A DNA stretch of 7,460 nt from NCBI GenBank assembly GCA_023417975.1, contig JAEZDX010000422.1, positions 1 through 7,460 of the forward strand. The letters run 5' to 3'. The stretch is from Bacillota bacterium (GTDB lineage Bacteria; Bacillota; Clostridia; Clostridiales; Clostridiaceae). Below, piece by piece: positions 1 to 7,165 of the stretch; the stretch's first letter is position 1, and every line of letters begins with the position of its first letter. A program made the position numbers and the translations under genes. The notes beneath the pieces were generated by a model. That model was not told where the DNA came from, searched no databases, and worked only from the letters and a program-made list of their open reading frames with translations.

Positions 1-1790
1 TTCTTGATGTATTGGCTAGACAAGCGGCTGATTTAATAGAGCAGGTGCAATACAAGAAAAAATTCAAGGAGAATGAAGAAAAGTATCAAGCGCTTTTTGA
101 ATATATGAACGAGGGGTTTTTTCTTGCTGAACTAATTTACGATGATAAAGGAAAGCCGATAGATTATCTTTATCTAGATGCTAACCCGGCGTTTGAAGAA
201 GTTTTAGGGCTAAAGAAAAAACAGATATTAGGAAAAGCCACAAGTGAAATTTTATTTTTCCCTAATCTTGGGATTGATGTTTTTAGTAAGGTTGCTCTAA
301 CTGGACAATCGACAATCTTTGAAGGATTTTCGGAAGGTTTAAATCGTCATTTTATGATTAAAGCTTTTTCGCCAAAGTTAGGCCAATTTGCATGCTTAAT
401 CCAGGATATAACGGAGCAAAAGAGAGCTGAAAGTAGAATTAAATGGGATAAGGAAAAAGCAGAAATTCTTTACGAAGTAACAGAGAGACTTTTGTTAAGT
501 AACAATCCTCAAGAGATAGTGCAAGAACTTTGTACAAGGGTTATGAAGTTTCTTAATTGTCATACTTTTTTCAACTATTTAATAAATGAACAAAAAACAA
601 AGCTGCAGCTTAATGCTTGTGAGGGAATACCAATTGAGACAGCCGAAGAAATTAAATGGTTAGATTTTGGGGTTGCTGTTTGTGGGTGTGTTGCTCGAGA
701 TGGCTGTAGAATAGTTGCGGAAAAAATTCAATCAACACCGGATGAAAGAACTGATCTTGTGAAATCCTTTGGAATAAGAGCTTATGCTTGTCATCCTCTA
801 ATGTATCAGAACAAGGTTATAGGAACTCTTTCATTTGGAACCAAATCTAAAGATGCATTTGATTCAGACGAACTTGATCTTATGAAGGCGGTTGCAAATC
901 AAGTTTCTATAGCAATGAATAGAATAATGGCAGAGAAAAGGCTGATAGAACAGCAGCAACTGATAATAAATGCTGAAAACGAGAAAAGACAAGCACTTGA
1001 AAAGGCATTGGAGATGAAAGATGAATTTTTGTCACTCATATCACATGAATTAAGAACTCCACTTAATGTTATTAACACAGCTATACAGGCTATGCAGCTT
1101 ATTTGTAAAGATGAGCTATCTGATAAGGCCAAGGGCTATATTAAGATGATAAGACAGAATATGTTTAGACAGTTGAGGTTGGTTAATAATCTTCTGGATA
1201 TTACAAGGGCTGATGCGGGTAATGCGAAGATACATAAAAAGAATACCGATATAGTTTTTTTAACAAAATCAATTGTTAAATCAGTAAGCGCATTTGCTTC
1301 ACAAAAGGGGGTTACAATTGAGTTTATTACATCTCTTACAAAGAAAATAATAGGGATTGACGAAGAGAAATATGAAAGAATACTTCTTAACCTTCTATCC
1401 AATGCCATAAAGTTTACCCCTGAAGGTAAATCAATAGCTGTTAAAATGCGCAATATGAAAAAAGAATTATGTATTGAAGTTAGTGATACTGGAATAGGTA
1501 TTCCGGAAGATAAGGTAGGAATAATCTTTGAGAGATTTGGACAAGTTGATAGCTTATTGTCTAGGCAGGCAGAAGGGGTAGGTATCGGTCTTTCGCTTGT
1601 TAAAAGGTTTGTTGAAGCATTGGACGGTAGTATATCAGTTAAAAGCAAGGTTGGCAAAGGAAGCAGCTTTACTGTTATACTTCCGGATTGTAAGGTTTTG
1701 GAGGAAATAGATTTAGATACAGCTGCAGATCTAATGGATGATCGTCTTATTCAGATAACAAGAGTAGAATTCTCTGATATATATTTATAA
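1..1790 (+). CDS. Sensor histidine kinase, GAF(end)-PAS-GAF-HisKA-HATPase, 5' end outside the window
   Basis: This is the C-terminal part of a multi-sensor histidine kinase that autophosphorylates on His and should pass phosphate to a response regulator. The frame is open to the left edge: the codons before a TTG at 12 continue as LDVLARQAADLIEQ, which resembles the final helix of a GAF domain, so the true start lies upstream. Counting from that TTG, a PAS domain spans about 21-137, a GAF domain about 148-305, and a short coiled coil about 310-336. HisKA follows with the H-box SHELRTP (His345). The ATPase domain carries the N-box Asn464, the G1 box DTGIGIP (Asp492), the F-box FERFGQ (507-511) and the G2 box GVGIGLS (522-528). 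A tail of about 33 residues follows, with no receiver domain. No membrane segment is visible, so the protein looks cytoplasmic, but the missing N-terminus could change that. No response regulator gene is in the window. The kinase assignment is secure; the signal and partner are unknown. Confidence 0.93.
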   Translation, partial: LDVLARQAADLIEQVQYKKKFKENEEKYQALFEYMNEGFFLAELIYDDKGKPIDYLYLDANPAFEEVLGLKKKQILGKATSEILFFPNLGIDVFSKVALTGQSTIFEGFSEGLNRHFMIKAFSPKLGQFACLIQDITEQKRAESRIKWDKEKAEILYEVTERLLLSNNPQEIVQELCTRVMKFLNCHTFFNYLINEQKTKLQLNACEGIPIETAEEIKWLDFGVAVCGCVARDGCRIVAEKIQSTPDERTDLVKSFGIRAYACHPLMYQNKVIGTLSFGTKSKDAFDSDELDLMKAVANQVSIAMNRIMAEKRLIEQQQLIINAENEKRQALEKALEMKDEFLSLISHELRTPLNVINTAIQAMQLICKDELSDKAKGYIKMIRQNMFRQLRLVNNLLDITRADAGNAKIHKKNTDIVFLTKSIVKSVSAFASQKGVTIEFITSLTKKIIGIDEEKYERILLNLLSNAIKFTPEGKSIAVKMRNMKKELCIEVSDTGIGIPEDKVGIIFERFGQVDSLLSRQAEGVGIGLSLVKRFVEALDGSISVKSKVGKGSSFTVILPDCKVLEEIDLDTAADLMDDRLIQITRVEFSDIYL

Positions 1791-1821
1791 TAGACTATAT
1801 TGTCACAATCTAAAATATGAA

Positions 1822-1873
1822 AATACATATACTATGTATTCTTTATTGAAGGACAAAAATTGTTTTAACAATT
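1822..1873. repeat. Two AT-rich palindromes downstream of the kinase gene
   Basis: AATACATA-TAC-TATGTATT (1822-1840) is a perfect 8-bp inverted repeat, followed by CTTTATT. AATTGTTTTAACAATT (1858-1873) is a second perfect inverted repeat. They begin 32 and 68 bases after the kinase stop. Either could form a weak RNA hairpin that ends or stabilises the kinase mRNA. They lack the GC-rich stem of a strong terminator, so the role is uncertain. Confidence 0.4.
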
Positions 1874-2062
1874 ATGATGAATGGCTTATTATTATCCTTT
1901 CCAGTGAAAAAGATAAACTAAGAACTAATGTTCATATAAGTACATTTTTTTCTATACATAAAGAAGAAAAGAAAAAAAGACTATGGCAAACAACATCACT
2001 ATTGGATTAACATCAGCAAATAATAATCTGCCATTGGCCTATAATCATTCTTCTTTTAGACT

Positions 2063-2098
2063 GAAAGAAAGGCAGCCCTACAAGGTTGCCTTTCTTTC
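2063..2098 (+). terminator. Strong intrinsic terminator, probably bidirectional
   Basis: The stem GAAAGAAAGGCAGCC pairs with GGTTGCCTTTCTTTC around the loop CTACAA, giving 15 pairs including one G-U. The A-rich and T-rich ends of the stem supply the U-rich 3' side. The G-U pair forms only in RNA read from the plus strand; the minus-strand RNA has an A-C mismatch there. This suggests the main job is ending the kinase transcript, with argS read-through stopped as well. Confidence 0.75.
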
Positions 2099-2300
2099 GC
2101 CGGTATTTTAAACATAACTCTAAAATTAAAGTCAATATTTTATTTTTGAAACCATACTCAAATAACTCATCGATTATGGTTCTAAAGAAATGTTCATTAA
2201 CTTCTTTCAAATCTTTCATTATTTCATAGTCAATGCTTCTTAATTTTACTATAAAATTTTATAGACAGCTATTTGCTAGCTACGTATTCTGGGTCATTTA

Positions 2301-3974
2301 CTACATATATTCAACAGTTTCAATTCCCAGCAAACCTAAGCAAATTTTAATTACTTGTCGTATAGCATCAATAAGTATTAGTCTAGCATTTTTTAACTCC
2401 TCATTATCTGCATTTAAAACTTGATACTCATGGTAAAATATTGAAAACTTTTTTGCTACTTCATACACATAATTGGCAATAATGTGAGGGCTTGTATCCT
2501 GAAGAGCTCTTTCTACTGTAGACTGCAAGTTAGAAAGTTCTTTGACTAACTCAAACTCTATATTTTCTTTTAATAATGAAAAGTTTACTTTCTCCGGTAA
2601 AGGTTTGCCATACTTTCTTAGAATAGAATTTATACGAGCATAACTATACTGTAAATATGGACCGGAATCACCTTCGAAGCTTAGGGCAGCATCCCACTCA
2701 AAAGTTACATTTTTATTATTAGCAATTTTTAAAAAAGCATATTTAACTGCTCCATAGGCTATGGCTTTTGCAGTATCTTCATGAATATTTTCATACCTGT
2801 CTTTCATATTTTTTATTGCTTTTAATAAAGCTTCTTTCATAAAATCCTCCAGTAACACTACATTACCCTTTCTTGTAGCCATTTTACCCTCAGCTAGCAA
2901 AACAAAAGAATAGTGCACAGGTTGCGGAGCTTCATATCCAAGTATATCTAATGCAGCTTTAATCTGCTGAAAGTATAACTTTTGATCTTCACCAAGCACG
3001 ACTATATTCATTTCCGAGTTGGTTTCTACTTTATCTATAGTATACGCTATATCTCTTAAGGGATATAATGAGGTCTTATCCTTTCTAGTTAATACCAAAT
3101 AAGGTGCTTTCATCGGCAGATTATATTCTTTTTGATTAAGAACCAGCCTTCCTTCTTCATCTTCCTCCAATTTGTTTGTAGACATAAGCTTCTCTAATAT
3201 CTCATCAACTCTTTTACTCCAGATATAATCGGATTCATACTTGAAAGTATCATATTTTATTCCAAGCTCTCCTAAAATCTCAGTTTGACCCTTTATGCAA
3301 ATTTCAACCAAATTTCTAAATTTATTTTTCACTTCAGGATCTCCATTTTCAAGCTTATATAGCAATCCAAAAACTTCTTCTTCTTTTTTAGGATTTTCTT
3401 CTACCTGTTTATTTATATCAATATAGATATCCAGTAAATCCTTAAAGGCAACATCACCTTTGTCTCTTACTCCAAGTAGAAGCATAGCTATCTGCTTACC
3501 GATATCATTTACAAAATAGTGAGTGTCTACTGAATAACCTTGAAATTTTAGCAATCTTGCTATAACATCACCTATTAATGCATTTCTGGCTCTACCTACA
3601 TGAGGTGATGCATTTGGATTTATGCTTGTATGCTCAATTAAGGCATTTTTTCCTTTACCAATAAATGATGATCCATAGTTATCTCTTTTATCTTTTATTT
3701 CAGTTAAAGTATCTTTTATAAATATTGTTCTATTAATAAAAAAGTTTAAATACCCGCCATTAACCTCAATCTTACTGATGAAATCTGCTGCTTCAAGCTT
3801 GTTTTTAATTTCAGCGGCAACTTCCATTGGACTTTTTTTCAATTGTTTTGCTAATGAAAAGCAAGGTAACGCTATATCTCCCAATCTAGACTCTGGCGGT
3901 ATAGATAATGAAACATTTGTTAATTTAAAGCTTTGCTGTAATAAATCTTTGATTTGATCTTGATATTTTTGCAC
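2301..3974 (-). CDS. argS: Arginyl-tRNA synthetase
   Basis: This class I aminoacyl-tRNA synthetase joins arginine to tRNA-Arg using ATP in the cytoplasm. Counted from the GTG at 3974 (557 aa), the N-terminal ArgS-specific domain covers about 2-92. The catalytic fold carries the HIGH-type motif HVGR at 125-128, in the context NPNASPHVGRARN, and the KMSKS-type motif KMATRKGN at 364-371. The DALR anticodon-binding domain covers about 438-557 and ends in the family-typical GLLGIETVEYM. The length is normal for ArgS. The frame also allows a GTG at 3983 (560 aa), but there the purine-rich AAAGG would abut the start codon. The GTG at 3974 leaves about 8 bases after AAGGG, so I prefer it. The gene is transcribed alone, divergently from the sigma-54 activator and convergent with the kinase, and is controlled by the T-box leader upstream. 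Confidence 0.95.
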   Translation of the reverse strand: MQKYQDQIKDLLQQSFKLTNVSLSIPPESRLGDIALPCFSLAKQLKKSPMEVAAEIKNKLEAADFISKIEVNGGYLNFFINRTIFIKDTLTEIKDKRDNYGSSFIGKGKNALIEHTSINPNASPHVGRARNALIGDVIARLLKFQGYSVDTHYFVNDIGKQIAMLLLGVRDKGDVAFKDLLDIYIDINKQVEENPKKEEEVFGLLYKLENGDPEVKNKFRNLVEICIKGQTEILGELGIKYDTFKYESDYIWSKRVDEILEKLMSTNKLEEDEEGRLVLNQKEYNLPMKAPYLVLTRKDKTSLYPLRDIAYTIDKVETNSEMNIVVLGEDQKLYFQQIKAALDILGYEAPQPVHYSFVLLAEGKMATRKGNVVLLEDFMKEALLKAIKNMKDRYENIHEDTAKAIAYGAVKYAFLKIANNKNVTFEWDAALSFEGDSGPYLQYSYARINSILRKYGKPLPEKVNFSLLKENIEFELVKELSNLQSTVERALQDTSPHIIANYVYEVAKKFSIFYHEYQVLNADNEELKNARLILIDAIRQVIKICLGLLGIETVEYM

Positions 3975-4068
3975 AAGTTTCACCCTTTCTTTTTTCTATT
4001 CATTATATTAAGAAGTATTCCTTAGCAATAAAAACATGTAATTATCTATTTTCTTGCGCACAGAAAAT

Positions 4069-4103
4069 AAAAAAACTCCTATCTCAAGAAAGAGACGGAG
4101 TTT
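4069..4103 (-). terminator. Regulated intrinsic terminator of the argS T-box
   Basis: On the minus strand AAACTCCGTCTC pairs with GAGAT-A-GGAGTTT around the loop TTTCTT, with one G-U pair and one bulged A, and a run of U follows. The 5' arm begins directly after the T-box core. Its CUCC can therefore be taken by the GAG of the antiterminator, making the two folds exclusive. This is the off switch used when tRNA-Arg is charged. Confidence 0.88.
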
Positions 4104-4294
4104 CCGTGGTACCACTCTAATTAGCATAAATATATAACAATGCTCACTCAAATTCTTATCGCGAATTTACGTTATCCCTATTTTTTCAGGAAAAGCTCTC
4201 CCTAGCCCTATTCATATCCATATTATTATCAGGCTTACACTCTCCCCTGACTCGCTGCAATAAGTGACAGATACTACTTTCTAGTTCATCGAAT

Positions 4295-4306
4295 TACCAT
4301 ATGGTA
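4295..4306. repeat. Perfect palindrome at the argS transcription start
   Basis: TACCATATGGTA is a perfect 12-base palindrome lying just downstream of the predicted argS start point. The half-site ATATGGTA (4299-4306) recurs in the same direction at 4322-4329, overlapping the -10 box. It could be an operator or just the 5' end of the leader RNA. No regulator is recognised. Confidence 0.45.
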
Positions 4307-4318
4307 TGCTTTTTATAT

Positions 4319-4347
4319 ATTATATGGTAGAAAATACATAAAATCAA
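4319..4347 (-). promoter_or_regulatory. Sigma-A promoter of argS
   Basis: On the minus strand the -35 box is TTGATT (4347-4342) and the -10 box is a perfect TATAAT (4324-4319), with a 17-base spacer. Transcription should start near 4312, just before the T-box stem I, so the position suits the leader. The match is strong. Confidence 0.85.
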
Positions 4348-4375
4348 TACTCTTTAGAAATTTTATATTGATACA

Positions 4376-4408
4376 GCAGCAATACTTACAAATAGTATTG
4401 TTGCTTTT
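4376..4408 (+). terminator. Terminator-like hairpin between the divergent promoters
   Basis: GCAGCAATACT (4376-4386) pairs with AGTATTGTTGC (4394-4404) around the loop TACAAAT, giving 11 pairs including one G-U, and TTTT follows. As with an RNA element, the G-U pair works only in plus-strand RNA. It sits 14 bases upstream of the -35 box of the activator gene. It could shield that gene from antisense transcription through the argS leader, or the DNA repeat could be a regulator site. It looks like a terminator, but no plus-strand gene ends here. Confidence 0.5.
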
Positions 4409-4422
4409 ATTATAATCCTGTA

Positions 4423-4451
4423 TTGACAGTTAACTATTGTATTAGCATAAT
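4423..4451 (+). promoter_or_regulatory. Sigma-A promoter of the LevR/CelR-type activator gene
   Basis: The consensus -35 box TTGACA (4423-4428) and the -10 box CATAAT (4446-4451) are 17 bases apart. Transcription should begin near 4458, about 35 bases before the ATG at 4493. No sigma-54 signature is seen here, so the activator itself appears to be made by the housekeeping polymerase. Confidence 0.75.
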
Positions 4452-4478
4452 AATAGATAATTGTAGATTGAGAAGAAG

Positions 4479-4489
4479 CGGAAGTGATT
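4479..4489 (+). promoter_or_regulatory. Ribosome binding site deciding the activator start
   Basis: CGGAAGTGATT resembles the full anti-Shine-Dalgarno complement AGGAGGTGATC and lies just before the ATG at 4493. The in-frame GTG at 4484 is inside this element, so the ATG is the better start. Confidence 0.65.
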
Positions 4490-4492
4490 CAC

Positions 4493-7165
4493 ATGAAAAG
4501 AATTGAAGCTGTATACGAAAAATTGAAGGAGCTTGGCGGTGAGAACGGAGTAAGCGCAATAGAAATTGCTGATGCTCTGAACCTTGACAGGGCTAATGTC
4601 AGTAAAGATTTAAACAGACTTTGCGAAGAAGGAAAGGCTGTTAAGGGGAAAGGAAAGCCTGTTCTTTTTATTGCTGCAAAAGGAAATAAAAAAGAAGAAA
4701 CGATTTTGGATAAGTTATCCTCAACAAATGAAAGCTTAATCTCTGCCGTTAAGCAGGCTAAAGCAGCAGTACTGTACCCTCCAAAAGGTCTTCATATGCT
4801 TATCCTAGGGGAAACCGGTGTTGGAAAGTCTATGTTTGCCGGAGTTATACACAGATATGCAATTGAGATGAAGAGGATGAAGGAAGACTCTTCCTTCATA
4901 ACCTTTAATTGTGCAGACTATGCAAATAATCCACAGCTTCTTTTAAGCCAGGTTTTTGGCACAAAGAAGGGAGCTTATACAGGTGCAGAAGCAGATAAGC
5001 CCGGGTTAATTGAAAAGGCTAACGGAGGAATACTTTTTCTGGATGAGGTTCACAGGCTGCCACCTGAGGGACAGGAAATGTTCTTTACCTTTATGGATAA
5101 GGGAACCTTTAGAAGACTTGGTGAAACTGAGGCTGAAAGAAGCGCTTCTGTTTTGATAGTTTCAGCAACAACGGAGAATCCTGACTCCGCTCTACTTAAA
5201 ACCTTTACAAGAAGAATTCCTATGATTATAAGAATTCCAAGCTTAAGCGAAAGAAGCCTTGAAGAGCGCTTCAATCTTATCGGGCAATTTTTTAGGGAAG
5301 AGTCTTCAAGACTTGGGAGGCAGATAAGGGTATCTGTTAATTCTATGAGAGCACTTTTAAGCTATCATTGTGAAAGTAATGTTGGTCAGCTTAAGACAGA
5401 TATACAGCTCGTCTGCGCAAAGGCTTATGCCGAGTTCTTATCTCAGGACAAGGCTGAAATAGAAATAAGCAGCCTTGAGCTTCCACAGTATATAAAACAA
5501 GGACTGTACAAGGAGATAGAGCATCGTCAGCTTTGGAATAAGCTTATCGGAATAAATAAAAGATACTGTATATTTGATGAAACTAAAGAAACCATGCTTT
5601 ATGATGAAGAAGAAAATAATGAAAATATTTATGAAATGATAGATTTAAGAGTTCACGAGCTTCGGAGCAAAGGCATAAGCAGTGATGAACTTGAAGAAGA
5701 AATGGAAAGAGATATAAACGATTATTTCAAAAGCTATATTCACAGTGTTAACAGAAAAATTGACATTACAAGCTTGGAAAATATAATTCAGCCCGAGATT
5801 ATTGGAGTAGTAGAAGAAATAATCAGGTTCAGCGAAGAAAGCCTAGGAAGGCAGTTGAGTGAAAGAGTCTATTATGGAATGGCTGTACATATAGCCAATT
5901 CTATAGACAGAATAAGAAAAAATAAAAGGATTGTAAATCCTCAGCTAAGTAAGATCAGAACACAGCACAGCAGAGAATTCAGCACAGCGCTCGATTGCCT
6001 TAAAATAATTGACAGAACCTTGGATGTGTCTATACCTATAGATGAAGCGGGATTTTTAGCCATGTTTCTTGTTTATGATGAAAGAGATATTGAAAAGAAG
6101 AAGAAGGATGTTATTATAATAGTAGTTGCACATGGTCCTTCCACAGCCACCTCCATGGCTGATACTGCAAATAGGCTTCTTGGAGCTAAGCACGCTGTGG
6201 GAATAAATGCTCCTCTTGAAGAAAAGCCCGAACAGGTTATTTCAAGAGTTAGAGACTATCTTCGTGAAGTCAATGTAAGCTCTGATATTTTATTTCTTGT
6301 GGACATGGGCTCCTTAACTACCTTTGGAAAGGAAGTTGAACAGGAGTTCGGAATTAAAACACGTTCCTTGTCTTTAGTAAGTACTCTGCATGTAATAGAA
6401 GCAACGAGAAAAGCGATGATGGGGTATTCACTGGATGAAGTCTACAAGGACACCTATAATGTATTCACTTTAATCCAAAATGAAATTATTGGAGAAGAAG
6501 AAGAGGATATTGAAAAACTTGCAATTATTACGGTGTGTACTACTGGGGAAGGGAGTGCGGTTGCTCTTAAAAATATGCTCTTTAAGCAGCTTAAGTTTGA
6601 TAGCAGCATACTTGAGATTATACCTTTGAATCTTGTGGGTAAGGATAGCATATACTCAAGGCTTAGAAGTATTGAGAAGGAATATAACGTCATATGTATT
6701 GTAAGCTCCTTTAAGCTGGATACTAGAATTCCTCAGTTTGGAATTCAAGAAGTACTGAAAAACCAATCAGCTGAAAAGATGCAGAATTTAATAGATGTAG
6801 AATCTACCTATATTAAAATGGGCGATACCTTAGAAAATATGCTTTTGTCTATCGATGGCAAAGAAGCTCTGAAGGATATTAAGCGGTTCATCAGGGATAT
6901 TGAAGCAGAGCTTGATATAAAGATGGACACCAATATTTTAATAGGCATAACCTTTCACATTGGCTGCATGCTTGATAGAGTTAAAGCAGGAAGGAAGCTG
7001 CTTGAAGAGTTTGAAGATAAAGAAAAGTTTATCTTGGAAAATAACGATACATATAATGTAGTAAGGAGAGCTGCTCAGTTTTTAAATGAAAAGTATGAAA
7101 TAACTGTCCCTGAAGATGAGCTATGCTATATCATAAGTTTCTTTAATCATAAGAAGTATATTTAA
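4493..7165 (+). CDS. LevR/CelR-type sigma-54 transcriptional activator with PTS regulation domains
   Basis: This 890-residue enhancer-binding protein should activate sigma-54 polymerase at PTS sugar operons. An N-terminal winged helix covers about 1-60 (EIADALNLDRANVSKDLNRL). The AAA+ domain covers about 75-320, with Walker A GETGVGKS (106-113), GAYTGA in place of the usual GAFTGA (160-165) and Walker B FLDE (Asp184, Glu185). PRD1, about 425-535, has His466. An EIIA-Man-like domain, about 538-670, has VVAHG with His547. An EIIB-like domain, about 675-770, has VCTTGEGSA with Cys682. PRD2, about 785-890, has His822. In Bacillus subtilis LevR the regulatory histidines are His585 (EIIA) and His869 (PRD2); the spacing here is nearly the same. 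The gene is read from its own promoter, divergent from argS, and ends in a terminator just before a sigma-54 promoter and a PTS EIIA gene. A cellobiose or beta-glucoside role (CelR-like) is inferred from that neighbour, so I leave the symbol empty. Confidence 0.94.
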   Translation: MKRIEAVYEKLKELGGENGVSAIEIADALNLDRANVSKDLNRLCEEGKAVKGKGKPVLFIAAKGNKKEETILDKLSSTNESLISAVKQAKAAVLYPPKGLHMLILGETGVGKSMFAGVIHRYAIEMKRMKEDSSFITFNCADYANNPQLLLSQVFGTKKGAYTGAEADKPGLIEKANGGILFLDEVHRLPPEGQEMFFTFMDKGTFRRLGETEAERSASVLIVSATTENPDSALLKTFTRRIPMIIRIPSLSERSLEERFNLIGQFFREESSRLGRQIRVSVNSMRALLSYHCESNVGQLKTDIQLVCAKAYAEFLSQDKAEIEISSLELPQYIKQGLYKEIEHRQLWNKLIGINKRYCIFDETKETMLYDEEENNENIYEMIDLRVHELRSKGISSDELEEEMERDINDYFKSYIHSVNRKIDITSLENIIQPEIIGVVEEIIRFSEESLGRQLSERVYYGMAVHIANSIDRIRKNKRIVNPQLSKIRTQHSREFSTALDCLKIIDRTLDVSIPIDEAGFLAMFLVYDERDIEKKKKDVIIIVVAHGPSTATSMADTANRLLGAKHAVGINAPLEEKPEQVISRVRDYLREVNVSSDILFLVDMGSLTTFGKEVEQEFGIKTRSLSLVSTLHVIEATRKAMMGYSLDEVYKDTYNVFTLIQNEIIGEEEEDIEKLAIITVCTTGEGSAVALKNMLFKQLKFDSSILEIIPLNLVGKDSIYSRLRSIEKEYNVICIVSSFKLDTRIPQFGIQEVLKNQSAEKMQNLIDVESTYIKMGDTLENMLLSIDGKEALKDIKRFIRDIEAELDIKMDTNILIGITFHIGCMLDRVKAGRKLLEEFEDKEKFILENNDTYNVVRRAAQFLNEKYEITVPEDELCYIISFFNHKKYI

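Larger units (their letters stand above)
1791..2300. other. Convergent intergenic region between the kinase and argS
   Basis: About 510 bases separate two converging stop codons. I recognise no gene here. It contains two AT-rich palindromes just after the kinase (1822-1840 and 1858-1873), one strong hairpin (2063-2098), and a perfect 16-base palindrome (2249-2264). Three short frames are open: 1834-2010 (+, 58 aa), 1983-2111 (+, 42 aa) and 2013-2219 (-, 68 aa). None has a convincing ribosome binding site. The last two run straight through the terminator hairpin, which argues against their being genes. The region may hold decayed sequence or only untranslated 3' ends. Confidence 0.6.
4069..4312 (-). 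promoter_or_regulatory. T-box riboswitch of argS (specifier AGG, Arg)
   Basis: The minus-strand leader contains the conserved T-box core AATTAGAGTGGTACCACGG (4122-4104). Its bulge UGGU (4114-4111) should pair with the ACCA end of uncharged tRNA. Stem I can be drawn with a kink-turn-like GAUGA (4290-4286), lower helix CUAG (4284-4281) with CUAG (4205-4202), and upper helix GUAUC (4274-4270) with GAUAU (4218-4214). The enclosed specifier loop has AAAGUA on the 5' side and GAAUAGGG on the 3' side. Within it, AGG (4209-4207) is an arginine codon followed by a purine. A possible stem III pairs AAATTC (4168-4163) with GAATTT (4155-4150). Uncharged tRNA-Arg should stabilise the antiterminator and allow argS to be transcribed. 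The T-box identity is nearly certain; the exact specifier register is inferred. Confidence 0.93.

Noticed and set aside
12..14. TTG at 12 as the start of the kinase gene
   Set aside because: The frame is open to the left edge, and the residues before it and after it form a continuous GAF-ending helix. No ribosome binding site can be seen.
899..1657. Two minus-strand open frames (899-1132 and 1136-1657) inside the kinase gene
   Set aside because: They are antisense to clear kinase motifs, have Ser/Ile/Leu-rich low-complexity translations and show no recognisable domain.
2013..2219. Minus-strand 68-residue frame as a real gene
   Set aside because: It reads through both arms of the strong terminator hairpin, lacks a Shine-Dalgarno sequence and matches no family I know. 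I kept it only as a question in the intergenic region.
2233..2424. Plus-strand open frame of 63 codons
   Set aside because: Most of it is antisense to the conserved 3' end of argS, and there is no ribosome binding site or recognisable family.
4208..4210. UAG as the T-box specifier
   Set aside because: It is a stop codon with no matching tRNA. AGG, one base later, encodes arginine and fits argS.
4484..4486. GTG at 4484 as the start of the sigma-54 activator
   Set aside because: This GTG is part of the Shine-Dalgarno-like element GGAAGTGAT. The ATG at 4493 is correctly spaced from it.
5050..6693. Minus-strand frames 5050-5274 and 6454-6693
   Set aside because: They lie wholly antisense to the AAA+ and EIIB-like domains of the activator and have no features of their own.
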